Shown: positions 15,544-24,587, numbered from the stretch's first letter. The stretch: DNA of 64,000 nucleotides from Stenotrophomonas lacuserhaii (GCF_014836545.1 NZ_JACSQS010000003.1:45018-109017), one strand, 5' to 3'. Notes: a model not told the origin generated them from the letters alone. Made by a program: numbers and translations.

Positions 15544-16559
15544 GGTCGCACCCCGGTGGGTTCACGCCGAGCAGGGCTCGGCGCTACCGGAGCCGCGGCC
15601 GCTTCGGTAGGTGACGACCGTTGGTCGTCAGGCGTGGTGGGTAGTGACGGCCGCTGGCCGTCAGCATCCGTGGATTGACGGCGAGCGGCCGTCGCTACCG
15701 GGGTCGGCGGCGGGATCCGGATCGGCGAGCCCGGCCGCAGCAATAACACGTCGCGACCGCGATCCAACGCCGCGGCGGGCTTCAGCTCACCTACCAGGAA
15801 GGCATGCGTGTCATCGGGGCGCAGCGCAGCGATGCTGCCCACCGGGAAACCAACCGGGAACCGCCCGCCCAGCCCGGAGGTGACGATCTCATCGCCCACT
15901 TCCACGCCCGCACCCAGCGGAATATCGCGCAGTTCAAGCGTATCGCCGCGCCCATAGACGATCAGGCGCACGCCGTTGCGCGCCACCGTCACCGGCACCG
16001 CATGGTCCGGGTCAGTCAGCAGCAGCACGGTGGAGGTACTGGCGGTCACGCTGATCACCTGCCCCATCAGCCCGCCGGCATCGATCACCGCCTGGCCCAC
16101 GTGCACGCCTTCGCGGCTGCCGGCAGCCAGCACCAGGCGCTGCTTCACCGGATCCAGGTCGATATCCAGGATCGGCGCCAACTGCACGTCCAGCCCGCTG
16201 CGCTCGGCCACGTTCAACAGTTCGCGCAGCTGCGCGTTGTCCAGCGCGGCGGTCTGTAGGCGGGTCAACCGCGCATTGGCGATCAGCAGGTTGTTGCGCA
16301 ACTGGCGGTTCTCGGCCACCAGCTGGCCATGGCTGGCTGCGTTGTCACGCACCTGGTTGCCCAGGCGCCCGGGCAGGCCGGCCAGGTTCCAGGCCGGCTG
16401 TACCAGCACGTTGGCCTGGTCACGCAGGCGCGCAAGCCAGCCGGCCTGGTCGTCCAGCACGATCAGGGTGATCGCCAGCACCAGGTAAGCCAGCAGCCGC
16501 AGCGGGCTGGCGGCATCGCCGGAGCGGGAAGCAATGGGGGGTCCGGCGTAGGGCGGCAC
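15540..16559 (-). CDS. mreC: Rod-shape-determining protein MreC with repeat-derived tail
   Basis: A 339-residue bitopic membrane protein: a membrane helix at about 19-36, a periplasmic coiled coil at about 65-112 (L-V-A-E-N-R-Q-L-R-N-N-L), then the tandem beta-barrel domain to about 285. MreC binds PBP2 and activates elongation synthesis. The start is GTG (P-P-Y-A-G), with no better ATG before the helix. The last 50 residues are unlike normal MreC. They are encoded by four palindromes in both orientations, giving V-A-T-A-A-R-R-Q, D-G-Q-R-P-S-L-P, D-D-Q-R-S-S-P-T and V-A-P-S-P-A-R-R-E. Confidence 0.95.
   Translation of the reverse strand: MPPYAGPPIASRSGDAASPLRLLAYLVLAITLIVLDDQAGWLARLRDQANVLVQPAWNLAGLPGRLGNQVRDNAASHGQLVAENRQLRNNLLIANARLTRLQTAALDNAQLRELLNVAERSGLDVQLAPILDIDLDPVKQRLVLAAGSREGVHVGQAVIDAGGLMGQVISVTASTSTVLLLTDPDHAVPVTVARNGVRLIVYGRGDTLELRDIPLGAGVEVGDEIVTSGLGGRFPVGFPVGSIAALRPDDTHAFLVGELKPAAALDRGRDVLLLRPGSPIRIPPPTPVATAARRQSTDADGQRPSLPTTPDDQRSSPTEAAAAPVAPSPARREPTGVRP
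15565..15698. repeat. Four palindromes translated as the MreC C-terminal tail
   Basis: Elements at 15565-15587 (reverse), 15607-15632 (forward), 15641-15663 (forward) and 15676-15698 (reverse), relative to GTAG on the plus strand. All lie before the mreC stop and none disrupts the frame. The two whose GTAG head is on the coding strand are both read starting GTA-GCG. Confidence 0.9.
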
Positions 16560-16598
16560 GATGCAGCTTCAGCTAGGAATCAGATGGGAAACACGACG

Positions 16599-16652
16599 GC
16601 GCCCTGCCGGTGCCGGCCCGCCGCGAAGGCGGGCCGCACCCCGGAAGGGCGC
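16599..16652. promoter_or_regulatory. Long hairpin between mreB and mreC
   Basis: The inner stem CGGCCCGCC/GGCGGGCCG (16614-16622 with 16628-16636, loop of 5) is extended outward by GCGCCCT/AGGGCGC (16599-16605 with 16646-16652). It lies in the 118-base gap between mreB and mreC and has no T-tract. It may partly terminate or stabilise the upstream message so that MreB exceeds MreC; this is inference. Confidence 0.5.
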
Positions 16653-16677
16653 GGCGCTCACGTAATGCCGGGGAGAC

Positions 16678-18094
<1,417 letters not shown>

Positions 18095-19033
18095 ATGTCC
18101 GCTTTGATCTGTGGTTCTCTTGCCTTTGACACCATCATGGTGTTCCCGGACCAGTTCAAGAACCACATCCTGCCGGACAAAGTGCACATCCTGAACGTCT
18201 CGTTCCTGGTGCCGCGCATGCGTCGCGAGTTCGGCGGCTGCGCCGGCAACATCGCCTACAACCTGCACCTGCTGGGCGGCCACCCGATCCCGATGGGCAC
18301 GGTGGGCACCGATTTCGGCCCGTACCGCGAGCATTTCGATGCACTGGGCATCGACCTTTCGCGCGTGCGCGTGATCGAAGAACTGTTCACCCCGCAGGCC
18401 TTCATCACCACCGACCACGACAACAACCAGATCACCGCCTTCCACCCGGGCGCGATGATGCGTTCGTATGAAAACCACGTGCGCGACGTGCCGGGCGTGA
18501 GCCTTGGCCTGGTCGGTCCGGATGGCCGCGAAGGCATGATCCAGAACGCGCTGGAGTTCCACGAAGACGGCGTGCCCTTCATCTTCGATCCCGGCCAGGC
18601 CATGCCGCTGTTCAACGGCCCGGAGCTGCGCACGTTCATCGAACAGGCCGACTACGTGGTGGTCAACGATTACGAGTCCAACCTGCTGCAGGAGCGCACC
18701 GGCTGGGACGAGCAGGAAATCGTCAGCCGGGTGCAGGCGTACATCACCACCCGCGGTCCGAAGGGTGCGGTCATCCACACCCCGGAGAAGAGCTACGACA
18801 TTCCGCCGGCGCACGAGCGCCGCGTGGTCGACCCCACCGGCTGTGGCGATGCGTTCCGCGCCGGCCTGATCTACGGCATCCAGAAGGGCTTCGACTGGCT
18901 GACCATCGGCCGCATGGGCAACCTGATGGGCGCGCTGAAGGTCGAGCACCCGGGCACCCAGAACCAGCGCTTCACCTTCGATGAGTTCAACGAACAGTTC
19001 AAGCAGCAGTTCGGTTACGCACTGAACGTCTGA
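18095..19033 (+). CDS. PfkB-family kinase, probably adenosine kinase
   Basis: A 312-residue ribokinase-fold enzyme. The N-terminal G-G-C-A-G-N-I-A-Y-N-L (about 48-58) is the substrate-side PfkB signature and D-P-T-G-C-G-D-A-F-R-A-G (about 247-258) is the second signature, with the catalytic Asp in G-C-G-D. The GCGD form, rather than the common GAGD, and the overall pattern fit the bacterial adenosine kinase/carbohydrate kinase group of xanthomonads. It would phosphorylate a nucleoside or sugar with ATP in the cytoplasm; the substrate cannot be fixed from sequence. It is monocistronic, followed by a palindrome pair. Confidence 0.85.
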   Translation: MSALICGSLAFDTIMVFPDQFKNHILPDKVHILNVSFLVPRMRREFGGCAGNIAYNLHLLGGHPIPMGTVGTDFGPYREHFDALGIDLSRVRVIEELFTPQAFITTDHDNNQITAFHPGAMMRSYENHVRDVPGVSLGLVGPDGREGMIQNALEFHEDGVPFIFDPGQAMPLFNGPELRTFIEQADYVVVNDYESNLLQERTGWDEQEIVSRVQAYITTRGPKGAVIHTPEKSYDIPPAHERRVVDPTGCGDAFRAGLIYGIQKGFDWLTIGRMGNLMGALKVEHPGTQNQRFTFDEFNEQFKQQFGYALNV

Positions 19034-19045
19034 CCGCGCAGGGTG

Positions 19046-19115
19046 GTAGCACCGAGCCATGCTCGGCGGAATGCCCGGAGCGCCGCTGCGCTCGCCGAGC
19101 ATGGCTCGGCGCTAC
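19046..19115. repeat. Inverted palindrome doublet (REPIN-like)
   Basis: A forward GTAGCACCGAGC..GCTCGGCG unit (19046-19068) and a reverse GTAGCGCCGAGC..GCTCGGCG unit (19093-19115) face each other across 24 bases. They lie between the kinase gene (plus) and the HAD gene (minus). The whole can fold into one long hairpin, the organisation known as a REPIN, and may serve as a barrier between convergent transcripts. Confidence 0.85.
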
Positions 19116-19119
19116 CGCG

Positions 19120-19743
19120 TCACCTTTCCAGCGCGGCCTGCAACGCGCGGCAATCGGCGAAGCGCCAGTCGGCCATGCCGGGCCACGGATCACCGGGCGT
19201 ATTGACCAGCACGGTATGCGTGCCGGCGGCACGCCCTGCGGCCAGGTCCATCATATGGTCACCCACCATCACCGCCTGCGTGGCGGCGATGCCCCACCGC
19301 TCCAGGAAATAATGCAGGCCATCCGGTGCCGGCTTCGGGGCGACCTCGTCGCGACCGATGATGTCCGCATCCTGGAAAAGATCGCCCACGCCGATCGCAT
19401 CCAGGGTCAGCTTGGCCACCGCGTGGTCGTTGCGGGTCAGGATGCCCAGCCTGCTTCCCTGCCCGGCCAGCGCGCGCAGCAGATCCACGGCACCCTCCGC
19501 CGCGACGGCGGCCTCGGCCAGCGCGCGCTCGTGCTCGAACAACCACGCACGTTTGGCACGCGCTTCATCGGCCGGCAGCGCCACCAGGTGGGCGATGATG
19601 TCTTCGTCCATGGCGATGTCCAGCGCGCGCTTGATGGCCGGGAAGTCGTGCACCGCAACGGTCAGCGTGCCATCCATGTCGAATACCCAGTGCCGCAGTC
19701 CGTCCAGTGCCGGCTGTACAGCCGGCACCGCGCGCGCACTCAT
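19120..19743 (-). CDS. HAD-family phosphatase (phosphoglycolate-phosphatase-like)
   Basis: A 207-residue haloacid-dehalogenase-superfamily hydrolase. Motif I is D22-M-D24-G-T-L-T, motif II I-L-T-R-N-D, motif III the Lys of P-K-P-A-P-D and motif IV G-D-H-M-M-D. A helical cap lies between motifs I and II, as in Gph-type enzymes. The substrate is unknown. The ATG at 19743 overlaps the stop of the preceding lipoprotein gene (ATGA), so the pair is translationally coupled; an in-frame ATG six bases further upstream is the alternative start. Confidence 0.88.
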   Translation of the reverse strand: MSARAVPAVQPALDGLRHWVFDMDGTLTVAVHDFPAIKRALDIAMDEDIIAHLVALPADEARAKRAWLFEHERALAEAAVAAEGAVDLLRALAGQGSRLGILTRNDHAVAKLTLDAIGVGDLFQDADIIGRDEVAPKPAPDGLHYFLERWGIAATQAVMVGDHMMDLAAGRAAGTHTVLVNTPGDPWPGMADWRFADCRALQAALER

Positions 19744-20468
19744 TTCCATGGCATCTGGCTGGCATCCACGCCGCCGGTTTCGAACACCACGGTGCGCGTG
19801 CCACCGGCCTTCACCGGAAACTCGATGCTGATCGCCTGTGCCTGCCGCGCCAGCTTCCACAGCGCCGCGTGGTCGGTGATGAACATGGCGATCGCTTCGT
19901 CCGTATCCGGGCGCCACGCGGCCATCGCGCGCGGCTTGCCGCCGTCCACGCTCACCTGCACCCGGCAGCCGCCGGGACAGCGGAAATCGCCGGCCTGCAG
20001 CACCAGATAGGCGTGCTGTTTCCACTGCGGATGGTCGCGGAACACCAGCTGCACCGGCTTTGGACCGCTGCCGTCGACATCCACGCGCTGCTTGCCGTAA
20101 ATCGACGCAGAGCGCTGGGTTCCCTTGGTGCCGACCGGGATCTGGTTGTACTGCCACAGGCCCTGCATGCGGCGCAGGTTGCGCGCCTGGTCCGACTGCG
20201 CCTTGACGTCGGCAAAGCCCGGTTCGATCCGCGCCGCCGCTGCGGTGCCCTTGTAGATGTCCAGCAGCGAGCCGCCATGCATGCGGGCACGCTCCCAGTC
20301 CTTGGCCGCCACGGCGGTGTCGTACTGCCGGGCTACCTCGTCGGCCTTGGCTTCCTTCTGCGCCTGCACGGCCGCTTCGGCCGCCTGCTGCGCCTGGCGT
20401 TCGGCTTCGGGATCGCTGCAGGCGGCCAGGGACAATGCGCAGGCAGCGGCGAGGATCAGGTGTTTCAT
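19740..20468 (-). CDS. Uncharacterised lipoprotein coupled to a HAD phosphatase
   Basis: A 242-residue lipoprotein with lipobox L-A-A-C (Cys17) followed by S-D, which may mark retention at the inner membrane. Residues 20-75 are an Ala/Gln/Glu-rich helical, probably coiled-coil, segment. The C-terminal half is beta-rich with two Cys (F-R-C-P-G-G-C) that could form a disulfide and the pattern A-Y-L-V-L-Q-A-G-D-F. I recognise no named family. It precedes and overlaps the HAD gene by 4 bases, suggesting a shared function. Confidence 0.75.
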   Translation of the reverse strand: MKHLILAAACALSLAACSDPEAERQAQQAAEAAVQAQKEAKADEVARQYDTAVAAKDWERARMHGGSLLDIYKGTAAAARIEPGFADVKAQSDQARNLRRMQGLWQYNQIPVGTKGTQRSASIYGKQRVDVDGSGPKPVQLVFRDHPQWKQHAYLVLQAGDFRCPGGCRVQVSVDGGKPRAMAAWRPDTDEAIAMFITDHAALWKLARQAQAISIEFPVKAGGTRTVVFETGGVDASQMPWK

Positions 20469-20513
20469 CGCGGATTCCGGGGTGATGGCGTGGCTATACA
20501 GTACCTGCCAAGA

Positions 20514-20613
20514 GCGTGACGACCAACGGTCGTCACCCACCACGACCAAAGGTCACCCACCACGACCAAAGATCAACCACCACGACCAAGCATCGTCACC
20601 CACCACGAGCAAC
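20514..20613. repeat. Palindrome decayed into a 20-bp tandem array
   Basis: A complete GCGTGACGACC..GGTCGTCACCCACC element (20514-20541) is followed by 20-base units CACCCACCACGACCAAAGGT at 20534-20553, 20554-20573 and 20574-20593, then a diverged fourth unit to 20613. Units differ by one to four bases. The array seems to have grown by slippage of one arm of the palindrome. It lies between the lipoprotein and the metallo-beta-lactamase-fold gene. Confidence 0.8.
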
Positions 20614-20618
20614 GGTCG

Positions 20619-21725
20619 TTACCGGGAAGGGGCCGCGCCTTCGCCAACCTGGCGCCACCAGTGCGTGGAGGGCGCGGGGGCGCCGATATCCAGCCGTTCG
20701 CCCATCTGCGGGGCGGTCAGGGTGACGCCGCGTTCGGCCGCCAGCGCAGTGATGCGCTCAAAGGGCTCCGTCCACGGATGCAGGGCCAGGTCGAAGGTGC
20801 CGTTATGGATGGGCATCATCACCGCTCCACGCACGTCCAGGTGGGCCTGCAGGCTCTGCTCGGGCTGCATGTGCACATCGGCCCAGTCGGCATCGTAGGC
20901 ACCGGTTTCGATCAGGGTCAGGTCGAACGGCCCGTAGCGTTCGCCGATGCGCGCGAAGCCGTCGAAGTAACCGCTGTCGCCGCTGAAGAAGATGCGCCTG
21001 CTGCCGCTGTCGATCACCCACGATGCCCACAGCGTGCGATTGCCATCTGACAGCCCGCGGCCGGAGAAATGCTGCGCCGGCGTGGCGGTGACCTTCAGTC
21101 CCTGCACGCCGGTTTCCTGCCACCAGTCCAGCTGCTGGATCTTTTCCGCCGGCACGCCCCAGGCCACCAGGCGATCACCCACACCCAGCGCGGTGAGGAA
21201 ATGGTCGACCTTCGGCGCCAGCGCGCGGATCGCCTCGTGGTCCAGGTGATCGTAATGGTCATGGGAGATGATCACGCCGGTCAGCGGCGGCAGCGCGGCG
21301 ATGTCCAGCGGCGGGGCGTGGAAGCGTTTGGGCCCCATGAATGACATCGGCGAGGCACGCTCGGAGAACACCGGATCGGTCAGCCAGAAGTGGCCGTCCA
21401 GCTTCATCAGCAGGGTCGAATGGCCCATCCGCCACAGGCTGTCATCCGGCGCATCCAGCAGCGCCTGGCGGGTCAGCGGCTGCACCGGAATCGGGGCAGG
21501 CGGGGTGGCGTCCTTCGGCTTTTCCACCATCAAGCGCCACAGCACGCCCAGCGTGCCGATGAAGCCCAGCGACGACGTGCCGGCCGGATTGTGGAAGCGT
21601 CCGTCGTGGAACTGCGGCGACTGTTCGTAGGAAGCGGCAGGACGTGCACCGCAGGTCAGCAGGCCAAGGGTCATGGCGATCAACACCGTAGAAAGAAGGA
21701 GAAGGCGCGGCAGGCGGCGGGTCAT
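20619..21725 (-). CDS. Exported metallo-beta-lactamase-fold hydrolase (UlaG/NAPE-PLD type)
   Basis: A 368-residue protein with a hydrophobic N-terminal export signal (residues 6-25, ending L-L-T-C-G, a possible weak lipobox). The metal site is I-I-S-H155-D-H157-Y-D159-H160, and the later F-F-S-G-D-S-G-Y and P-I-H-N-G-T-F-D-L motifs are those of the UlaG/NAPE-PLD branch. Such enzymes cleave phosphodiesters or lactones; the substrate here is unknown. It diverges from a TetR gene across 79 bases that contain two operator-like sites, so it is probably repressed by that regulator. Confidence 0.85.
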   Translation of the reverse strand: MTRRLPRLLLLSTVLIAMTLGLLTCGARPAASYEQSPQFHDGRFHNPAGTSSLGFIGTLGVLWRLMVEKPKDATPPAPIPVQPLTRQALLDAPDDSLWRMGHSTLLMKLDGHFWLTDPVFSERASPMSFMGPKRFHAPPLDIAALPPLTGVIISHDHYDHLDHEAIRALAPKVDHFLTALGVGDRLVAWGVPAEKIQQLDWWQETGVQGLKVTATPAQHFSGRGLSDGNRTLWASWVIDSGSRRIFFSGDSGYFDGFARIGERYGPFDLTLIETGAYDADWADVHMQPEQSLQAHLDVRGAVMMPIHNGTFDLALHPWTEPFERITALAAERGVTLTAPQMGERLDIGAPAPSTHWWRQVGEGAAPSR

Positions 21726-21741
21726 TCGGGCTTGCCCTGAA

Positions 21742-21798
21742 AAGTACACTGGCGAGTCTACTTCCATTTCAGGAAAAGTAAACTGGACGGTGTAAAAT
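21742..21798. promoter_or_regulatory. Shared operator and promoter region of the TetR/MBL pair
   Basis: Site 1 is AAGTACACT-GGCG-AGTCTACTT (21742-21763), an inverted repeat with 8 of 9 matching bases. Site 2, AAGTAAACT-GGAC-GGTGTAAAA (21776-21797), shares the left half and a decayed right half. The two are 34 bases apart. The sequence TAAAAT (21793-21798) is a good -10 box for the TetR gene, placing the transcript start at or next to its ATG. On the minus strand, TTTACT and TAGACT with a 16-base spacer can serve the hydrolase gene. Confidence 0.6.
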
Positions 21799-21804
21799 AG
21801 CCGG

Positions 21805-22428
21805 ATGAGTGCCGATATCCGCCCTACCCGCCTCACCGACCGCAAGCGCGCCGCGATCCTGTCCGCCGCCGTTGCCGAGTTCCGCAGCTTCGGTTTCGCG
21901 GCCACCAGCATGGACCGCATCGCCGCTGTCGCGGGGGTTTCAAAGCGTACGGTGTACAACCATTTCGCCAGCAAGGACGAGCTGTTCACCGCCATCCTGT
22001 GGCAACTGTGGGAAGCCAGCCAAGCGGTGGAGGCCGTGGCCTACAGCGCGGTGCAGCCGCTGCGGGAGCAGTTGTTGCGGTTCACCCGGCAGAAGATGCG
22101 TTTGATGTCCGATGCGAGCTTCATCGACCTGTCGCGGGTGGCGATTGCCGAGCTGGTGCACGCGCCGGAACGGGCCCGGGCGATGATGGACAAGCTGGCG
22201 GAGAAGGAAGAAGGGTTGGCGACCTGGATACGCGCGGCGCAGGCCGATGACCGGCTGGGAGCGGACGTCGCGCCGGGCGAAGCGGCGCATCAACTGCAGG
22301 GCATGTTGAAGGCGTTCGCGTTCTGGCCGCAGGTGACGATGGGCCAGGCACCGCTGGCGCCGGAAGCGCAGCAGCGGTTGATGGAAGACTGTGTGGACAT
22401 GTTCCTGGCCCTGCACGCAAAGGCGTGA
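21805..22428 (+). CDS. TetR-family transcriptional repressor
   Basis: A 207-residue regulator. The N-terminal helix-turn-helix spans about 32-55 (S-M-D-R-I-A-A-V-A-G-V-S-K-R-T-V-Y-N-H-F). The C-terminal part resembles the AefR-like group (F-L-A-L-H at the end), which binds small hydrophobic ligands. It probably represses itself and the divergent hydrolase through the two repeats between them. No Shine-Dalgarno sequence precedes the ATG and the best -10 box is only 7 bases upstream, so the mRNA may be leaderless. Confidence 0.9.
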   Translation: MSADIRPTRLTDRKRAAILSAAVAEFRSFGFAATSMDRIAAVAGVSKRTVYNHFASKDELFTAILWQLWEASQAVEAVAYSAVQPLREQLLRFTRQKMRLMSDASFIDLSRVAIAELVHAPERARAMMDKLAEKEEGLATWIRAAQADDRLGADVAPGEAAHQLQGMLKAFAFWPQVTMGQAPLAPEAQQRLMEDCVDMFLALHAKA

Positions 22429-22444
22429 CGAGGCGGGCACGTCG

Positions 22445-22590
22445 GTAGCGCCGAGCCGTGCCCGGCGAGCGCAGCGGCAGATGCACCGCGTGACGGCCAA
22501 CGGTCGTCCCCCACCAGACGCTACGGCATGACGACCAACGGTCGTCACCCACCAGACGCTACGGCGTGACGGCCAGCGGCCGTCACTACC
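22445..22590. repeat. Palindrome cluster with a 38-bp tandem unit
   Basis: A forward GTAGCGCCGAGC..CCCGGCG unit (22445-22467), then three palindromes at a strict 38-base spacing (starting 22491, 22529 and 22567), each followed by the same spacer CACCAGACGCTACGGC except the last. The last unit ends in the reverse GTAG head. It fills the space between the convergent TetR and aminopeptidase genes. Confidence 0.85.
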
Positions 22591-22602
22591 GGCGCCTGCG
22601 GC

Positions 22603-24534
22603 TTACTTGGCTTCGGCCTTGGACAGCATGTCCTGCACCGAACCGGTGGTGATCGGGTGGTAGCCCGGCTTGGCCTTTTCAAACGCCGCCTTGGCCACTT
22701 CCAGGCCTTCCGGGGTCTTCACCAGTTCAGCGTAGATCGGCATGATCAGCTTGCGACGGCCGACCCGCTCGATGAACTCGGCGGCCGCCGGCGTGGCCTC
22801 CGCATAGCCACTGCGGATGGCCAGCGGGTACCAGCGCATGGCGATTTCACCATTGGGCGTACCGGTGAACTTGAACACCCGATCCAGCGCGGCCAGCTTG
22901 TCCAGCGGCTGCGTGGCGCCCAGGCCGTCGATGAAGCGCACCCACTCCTGCGTGCTCCACTCGGCGGTCAACTGGTTGGTCGGCATCTTGCCGGTGCCTT
23001 CCCAGGCGATGCGCGCGGTGTCCACGTTGCTGAAGTTGCGCGACTGCGCCTTGGCGGCGAACGCCGGAATACCCGGCTGCTCCAGCCACGCGGTCAGTTC
23101 GGCCTCGGTCACTGCGTTGGGATTCTTCGGCAGCAGGTTCTTCTTGAGGTACTCGACGAACTGGTCGGTATTGGCGCTCTGGAACGCATGGTCGTTGAAC
23201 CAGCCACGCAGGAAGGGATCGAACACTTCACGACCGAAGCGCTGTTCCAGGAACTCCAGGAACCAGGAACCCTTCACGTAGGCGACCTGGCTCAGCGCTT
23301 CGTCCGGGTCACGTTCGTTCAGCGGCGGCAGCGCCAGCGCCTGGTCGGCCGGGCTCATGTCCTTCACTTCGGCCAGCAGGTCGGTCTGGTCGATCTGGCG
23401 CTCCATCTCGGCCATTTCCTTGCCGTACAGCGCTTCGGTGATGCGGCCCTGCACGTAGGTGGTGAAGCCTTCGTTGAGCCAGATGTCCTTCCAGCTGGCG
23501 TTGGTCACCAGGTTGCCCGACCAGCTGTGCGCCAGTTCGTGGGCGACCAGCGAGACCAGCGACTTGTCGCCGACGATCACGGTCGGAGTTGCGAAGGTCA
23601 GGCGCGGGTTTTCCATGCCACCGAACGGGAACGACGGCGGCAGCACCAGCATGTCGTAGCGGCCCCAACGGTACTCGCCGTACAGCTTTTCGGCCGCACC
23701 GATCATCTTCTCGGTGTCTTCGAATTCCTTGGCGGCCTTGCCGACCATGGTCGGTTCGGCCCACACGCCGGAGCGGCCGGAGATCGGCTCGAACACCAGG
23801 TCACCCGCCGCGATGGCCAGCAGATAGGACGGGATCGGCTGCGGCATCTTGAAGGTGTAGTCGCCATCACGCGCGGCCTTGGGATCGTTGTCGGCGCTCA
23901 TCAGCACCATCACGTCCGGGCGGCTGGTGACATGCGCGCTGTAGGTGAAGCGCACGCTCGGCGTGTCCTGCAGCGGCACCCAGGAACGGGCGTGGATCGC
24001 CTGCGACTGGCTGAACATGAAGGGCAGTTTCTTGCCTTCGGTCATCGAGGGCTCCAGCCACTGCAGGCCCGAGGCGGTCGGTGCGGTGTGGTAGCTGATC
24101 TCGACCTTGGTCGGCTGGGCCGGCGCTTCGATGGTCAGCTTGCTGCCGAATACTTTGTCCACTGGCGCCAGCACGAAGGGCAGCGCGCTGCGCGCACCAT
24201 CGGCGGCAATGGCTTCCACCTTGGCCACGTCGAGCGCGCGGGTGTCCAGCACCAGCTGCTTGGCGTCCTTGTTCTTCCACTCCAGGGTGTAGGTCGCGGT
24301 GCCGCCGATCTGCCTGGCGTCGAAGTCCAGCTTCAGGTCCAGCGCGATGTCCTTGATGACGACCTTGTCCGGCTCGGCATAGGAACTTTCGTCGTGGCTG
24401 CGATTTTCGGCCTTCACCGGAGCAGCGGGCGCCTTCTGGGCGGTCGGGGCCGTGGCAGCGGGGGCTGCAGGCTCCTGGGAGCAGCCAGCGGCAATGGCCA
24501 CGGCCAGCGGAATGAGCAGGAACGGGGTACGCAT
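22603..24534 (-). CDS. M1-family metallo-aminopeptidase, lipoprotein
   Basis: A 643-residue zinc aminopeptidase anchored as a lipoprotein (A-A-G-C, Cys18). The substrate motif G305-G-M-E-N-P310 and the zinc site H332-E-L-A-H336 with the third ligand Glu355 (W-L-N-E-G) are intact. The C-terminal region from about 480 matches the leukotriene-A4-hydrolase-like helical domain, placing it in the LTA4H/cold-active aminopeptidase branch. An Ala/Pro-rich linker covers 20-45. It would trim N-terminal residues from periplasmic or surface peptides. A 27-base palindrome lies 16 bases upstream of the start. Confidence 0.93.
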   Translation of the reverse strand: MRTPFLLIPLAVAIAAGCSQEPAAPAATAPTAQKAPAAPVKAENRSHDESSYAEPDKVVIKDIALDLKLDFDARQIGGTATYTLEWKNKDAKQLVLDTRALDVAKVEAIAADGARSALPFVLAPVDKVFGSKLTIEAPAQPTKVEISYHTAPTASGLQWLEPSMTEGKKLPFMFSQSQAIHARSWVPLQDTPSVRFTYSAHVTSRPDVMVLMSADNDPKAARDGDYTFKMPQPIPSYLLAIAAGDLVFEPISGRSGVWAEPTMVGKAAKEFEDTEKMIGAAEKLYGEYRWGRYDMLVLPPSFPFGGMENPRLTFATPTVIVGDKSLVSLVAHELAHSWSGNLVTNASWKDIWLNEGFTTYVQGRITEALYGKEMAEMERQIDQTDLLAEVKDMSPADQALALPPLNERDPDEALSQVAYVKGSWFLEFLEQRFGREVFDPFLRGWFNDHAFQSANTDQFVEYLKKNLLPKNPNAVTEAELTAWLEQPGIPAFAAKAQSRNFSNVDTARIAWEGTGKMPTNQLTAEWSTQEWVRFIDGLGATQPLDKLAALDRVFKFTGTPNGEIAMRWYPLAIRSGYAEATPAAAEFIERVGRRKLIMPIYAELVKTPEGLEVAKAAFEKAKPGYHPITTGSVQDMLSKAEAK

Positions 24535-24549
24535 GAATCGAGACCGTTT

Positions 24550-24576
24550 CAGGGGTAAACCGTGATTTTACCCCTG
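24550..24576. promoter_or_regulatory. Perfect 10-bp inverted repeat upstream of the M1 peptidase
   Basis: CAGGGGTAAA (24550-24559) and TTTACCCCTG (24567-24576) are exact reverse complements around 7 bases. The sequence differs from the GTAG family and occurs once in the window. Its position, 16 bases before the start codon, suits an operator or a leader hairpin covering the ribosome site. Confidence 0.5.
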
Positions 24577-24587
24577 AACCGCCCCTG

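Noticed and set aside
20534..20613. Regular repeats resembling a small CRISPR array
   Set aside because: The 20-base units abut directly with no unique spacers, and no cas genes are nearby; they derive from a palindrome arm.
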